Shown: piece by piece, positions 47,680 through 49,796 of the stretch
Layout: each line of letters opens with the position of its first letter
Position numbering within the stretch: position 1 is the first letter of the stretch
DNA from: a virus
Length of the DNA stretch: 49,796 bases
Virus record (IMG/VR): IMGVR_UViG_3300023284_001200
Span: 1 to 49,796 of that record
Direction: 5' to 3' (one strand)
Position numbers and translations under genes: made by a program
Notes under the pieces: model-generated
Told to the model about the DNA's origin: nothing
The model's input: only the letters and a program-made list of their open reading frames with translations
Database searches by the model: none

Positions 47680-48303
47680 TTATCCGATAGTAGCACCTGT
47701 AGAATCAGTTACAACCCATATTTGTCTAGCCTGAGTCATTGTGACCAAAGATTTATACAATTTCAATTCTTCCATTGTTGAATTCAATACTTTTAAACCA
47801 TCATCCATATTTATTTTATTGTTTTCCAATTGTCTCAACCTTTGGTCAAGTGTGGACGTAAATATATTTGGTTTATCATCTTCTCTAGAGATTCGATTTT
47901 TCAAATTAAGAAAATCATCCATCATGATTTTATTATTTTTTATTTGAACACTAAGTTCATCTATTTGTTTTGCAACTGCTTCTCTTAACTGTTTTATGAC
48001 ATCTATATCTTTTCGTTGTGCAAAACCGGCTTGTAACATTTGAGTAAAAGCCATTACTATTGTGGCCGTTACTTTTTCTTCGTGAGTATGCACAGCCTGT
48101 TCATTATACTCACCTGTTGCATCATAATGTTTCCGCATTTCTTCATCAGATAGAACTGTATAAGCTGTTCGTAACTTAGTGAAAGCTTCCTGACTACCCC
48201 CGGTATCAGGATGAGCACTTTTACTAAGAAAACGATAAGATCTTTTAATCTCAGCCTTGGTCGCATCTTTTTTAATACCAAGAATCTCATATAGGTTTTG
48301 CAC
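47680..48303 (-). CDS. J-domain (DnaJ-like) protein (207 aa)
   Basis: GTG start with GGGGGA six bases upstream, overlapping the upstream gene by 17 bases. LYEILGIKKDATKAEIKRSY and SKSAHPDTGGS (HPD at 31-33) form a J-domain that would stimulate the host DnaK ATPase. After about residue 70 a long helix/coiled coil follows. Phage J-proteins can remodel replication complexes or assist folding; the partner is unknown. Confidence 0.85.
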   Translation of the reverse strand: MQNLYEILGIKKDATKAEIKRSYRFLSKSAHPDTGGSQEAFTKLRTAYTVLSDEEMRKHYDATGEYNEQAVHTHEEKVTATIVMAFTQMLQAGFAQRKDIDVIKQLREAVAKQIDELSVQIKNNKIMMDDFLNLKNRISREDDKPNIFTSTLDQRLRQLENNKINMDDGLKVLNSTMEELKLYKSLVTMTQARQIWVVTDSTGATIG

Positions 48304-48844
48304 CAGCGTCCCCCGTTCGGAATCGGTCCCAATATTCTCTATTAACTAACAAAGCTTCTCCAATTCTAATATTGGAAGCTGATTCGTAAACATAGGTATA
48401 AAAAGATGGAGCTGGATCATATACATTGTCTGGGCCTTCAACATAAATCCAATGCATTCCTTTTTTAGCAGGGCCACCTTTATTTTCAACACCTATGATA
48501 CCACACCCCCCAACACGTAAATAATTAGTCAAATCATGAGACGTATATTCATGAATAGATTCCGAATGTACCCATCTCCACTCTTGTTTTGGCACATTTT
48601 GAAAATTATCCAACAATACAACAAGACGGCTTAATACTCCCATCTCATAACAAGCACGAGCCATTTCAATAGACATGACACCTATACGTTCAGGTTTTGG
48701 AACGCCAGAGAATTTGTCTGAAACGTTTCTCGGTAATAGCTTTGCTGTATCTTCGTATGATTTTCGAAGTGCCATACCTAACACCGCAATACCGGCGTCG
48801 AATGCGTCCCTTTGTTTGATGAACCAGTCCGGTTTTTCTATCAT
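48287..48844 (-). CDS. C39-like cysteine-peptidase-fold protein lacking the Cys (185 aa)
   Basis: ATG 48844 is selected because AGGAAG lies just upstream. IKQRDAFDAGIAVLGMALRK with SYEDTAKLLP matches the start of C39/papain-like domains (normally D-C-G), and GMHWIYVEGP with VYDPAP matches the His and Asp part. Residue 17 is Ala where the catalytic Cys is expected. The fold is predicted only from the pattern. Could be a pseudo-enzyme, an immunity factor or a protein with another role. Placed between J-domain and SNF2 genes. Confidence 0.55.
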   Translation of the reverse strand: MIEKPDWFIKQRDAFDAGIAVLGMALRKSYEDTAKLLPRNVSDKFSGVPKPERIGVMSIEMARACYEMGVLSRLVVLLDNFQNVPKQEWRWVHSESIHEYTSHDLTNYLRVGGCGIIGVENKGGPAKKGMHWIYVEGPDNVYDPAPSFYTYVYESASNIRIGEALLVNREYWDRFRTGDAGAKPI

Positions 48845-49028
48845 TTTTCTTCCTATAAAAATATTCTTTAGCTGCTCCAAATCGAATCTTATACTCTCCC
48901 AAACCTTGAAATTCTTCAATACCAGCTATGTACCAAGTTCTATTTGGTGCTTCTGGATGTCTTACGGTAATCATATCCATTGATTCACTATATTCATACT
49001 CAAAATCTAGTGGATTCAACTTAGGCAT
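48690..49028 (-). CDS. Small protein overlapping the C39-like gene (112 aa)
   Basis: ATG 49028 overlaps the helicase stop. The first 60 residues (LDFEYEYSESMDMITVRHPE, TWYIAGIEEFQGLGEYKIRF) look like a real domain. The last 50, very basic, are read from the C39-like gene in another frame. The overlap of 155 bases is unusual; a truncated gene or frameshift is possible. Function unknown. Confidence 0.4.
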   Translation of the reverse strand: MPKLNPLDFEYEYSESMDMITVRHPEAPNRTWYIAGIEEFQGLGEYKIRFGAAKEYFYRKKNDRKTGLVHQTKGRIRRRYCGVRYGTSKIIRRYSKAITEKRFRQILWRSKT

Positions 49029-49796
49029 ATTTTTTGTCCAATGTTTGATCAATGATTTCCAATTTATTAAACACTTTGGATAATATTTTTTCGTCAAGAC
49101 TACCTTGGACAATTAATAATTGGGCTAACACGTTATGTTTCTGTCCCCGTCGCCAACATCTTTTGGTGGGCTGTTCAATATCTTTTGGAACCCAACTTGG
49201 TTCAGAATGAACAACTCTATGACAAACGTCCTGTAAGCCATCAACACCTGTGCCACCTGATTCCAATTGTCCTGAAAATATTCTTATTTCTTTATTATTT
49301 CTAAAGTCTTGAACTGCTTTATCTTTTTGTATTGCTGGTACACCCCCATGACTTTCAACAAGTCCGTACTCTGATAAATTTTCTCTAAAGTGAGTCATAA
49401 CATTACGATGGTGAGAAAAAAGAACAATTTTCTCAATACCAACAATATCAAGTAAATACTTCATATATGTAACAACACTTGGTGCTTTAGCCTCTCCCAT
49501 TAGCCTTCTTAGTGTTGATATGTCCCCCCATAATTCAGGATCAGGATTTGTCAAATCACTGATGTCAAAATGTACCATTTTTTCTTTTTTGATAACATCC
49601 CGAATTCCTCCATTGCTTTCGATATACGACAATTCATAATTTAAGTCGGGCATATCATGCATAATGTCTTCATCTTTACGCCGTATCATAAAATTACATC
49701 TTAATCTGGCGTTTAATTCAGGTAAATTATTTGTACGTTCAATAACGTACCCCCAATCTGTTACAAATGTTGGATTATATCGGTAACAGAAATTAT
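49021..49796 (-). CDS. SNF2-like helicase C-terminal part (cut by window end)
   Basis: The frame is open to the window edge. NLPELNARLRCNFMIRRKDE followed by motifs IVLFSHHRNVM (IV), SGQLESGGTGVDGLQ (V) and QPTKRCWRRGQ (VI, with Arg fingers) are those of SNF2-type DNA translocases. An internal ATG at 49689 is not the real start. It would remodel or unwind DNA for replication or recombination. The N-terminal ATPase lobe lies outside the window. Confidence 0.85.
   Translation of the reverse strand, partial: NFCYRYNPTFVTDWGYVIERTNNLPELNARLRCNFMIRRKDEDIMHDMPDLNYELSYIESNGGIRDVIKKEKMVHFDISDLTNPDPELWGDISTLRRLMGEAKAPSVVTYMKYLLDIVGIEKIVLFSHHRNVMTHFRENLSEYGLVESHGGVPAIQKDKAVQDFRNNKEIRIFSGQLESGGTGVDGLQDVCHRVVHSEPSWVPKDIEQPTKRCWRRGQKHNVLAQLLIVQGSLDEKILSKVFNKLEIIDQTLDKKYA

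Overview
The window is most of a tailed double-stranded DNA phage genome, AT-rich and densely packed. It has a complete siphovirus-type virion module: terminase, DUF4055 portal, scaffold, HK97-fold capsid, tail terminator, tail tube, frameshifted tail chaperone, tape measure, then DUF2460, DUF2163, NlpC/P60 and J-like tip proteins. No tail sheath or contractile baseplate genes are visible. An inner/outer membrane spanin pair and a T4-type lysozyme imply a Gram-negative host. No integrase, repressor or attachment site was seen, so a lytic lifestyle is likely but not proven. The host genus cannot be named from the sequence.

Layout. 1-5087 (+): accessory region with small coupled genes, Zn-ribbon proteins, three tandem paralogues with twin-arginine (Tat) signals, one tRNA, two tandem structured RNA elements plus a related upstream element, a YegP/DUF1508-like protein, a phosphoribosyltransferase-like protein and a DUF6527 protein. 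5084-16062 (+): DNA packaging and head genes, interspersed with very short, strongly basic ORFs and a beta-helix protein. 16062-21643 (+): beta-rich virion proteins, including one with three long internal repeats. 21644-35436 (+): neck, tail and tail tip. 35445-37578 (+): lysis genes. 37580-49796 (-): nucleotide metabolism and replication: two deoxyribosyltransferase-fold proteins, class II (B12-dependent) ribonucleotide reductase, RuvC-like resolvase, family A DNA polymerase, an Enc34-like ssDNA-binding protein, a DUF2800 PD-(D/E)XK nuclease, an AT-hook protein, a J-domain protein, a C39-like protein lacking its cysteine, and a SNF2-like helicase cut by the window end.

How it works together. 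The leftward operon supplies dNTPs and replicates and recombines the DNA; a perfect sigma70 consensus promoter lies inside it at 47644-47672. The rightward late genes build head and tail, and the spanin/lysozyme cassette ends the cycle. The two transcription units meet at 37578/37580 with one base between stop codons. Stem-loops sit directly after several virion genes expected to be abundant, and a structured leader precedes the capsid gene, suggesting RNA-level control of stoichiometry.

Most unusual points: paired RNA elements with compensatory base changes (3178-3410), the triplet of Tat-signal proteins, a phage tRNA with A instead of U at position 33, and the C39-like protein with Ala at the catalytic Cys position.
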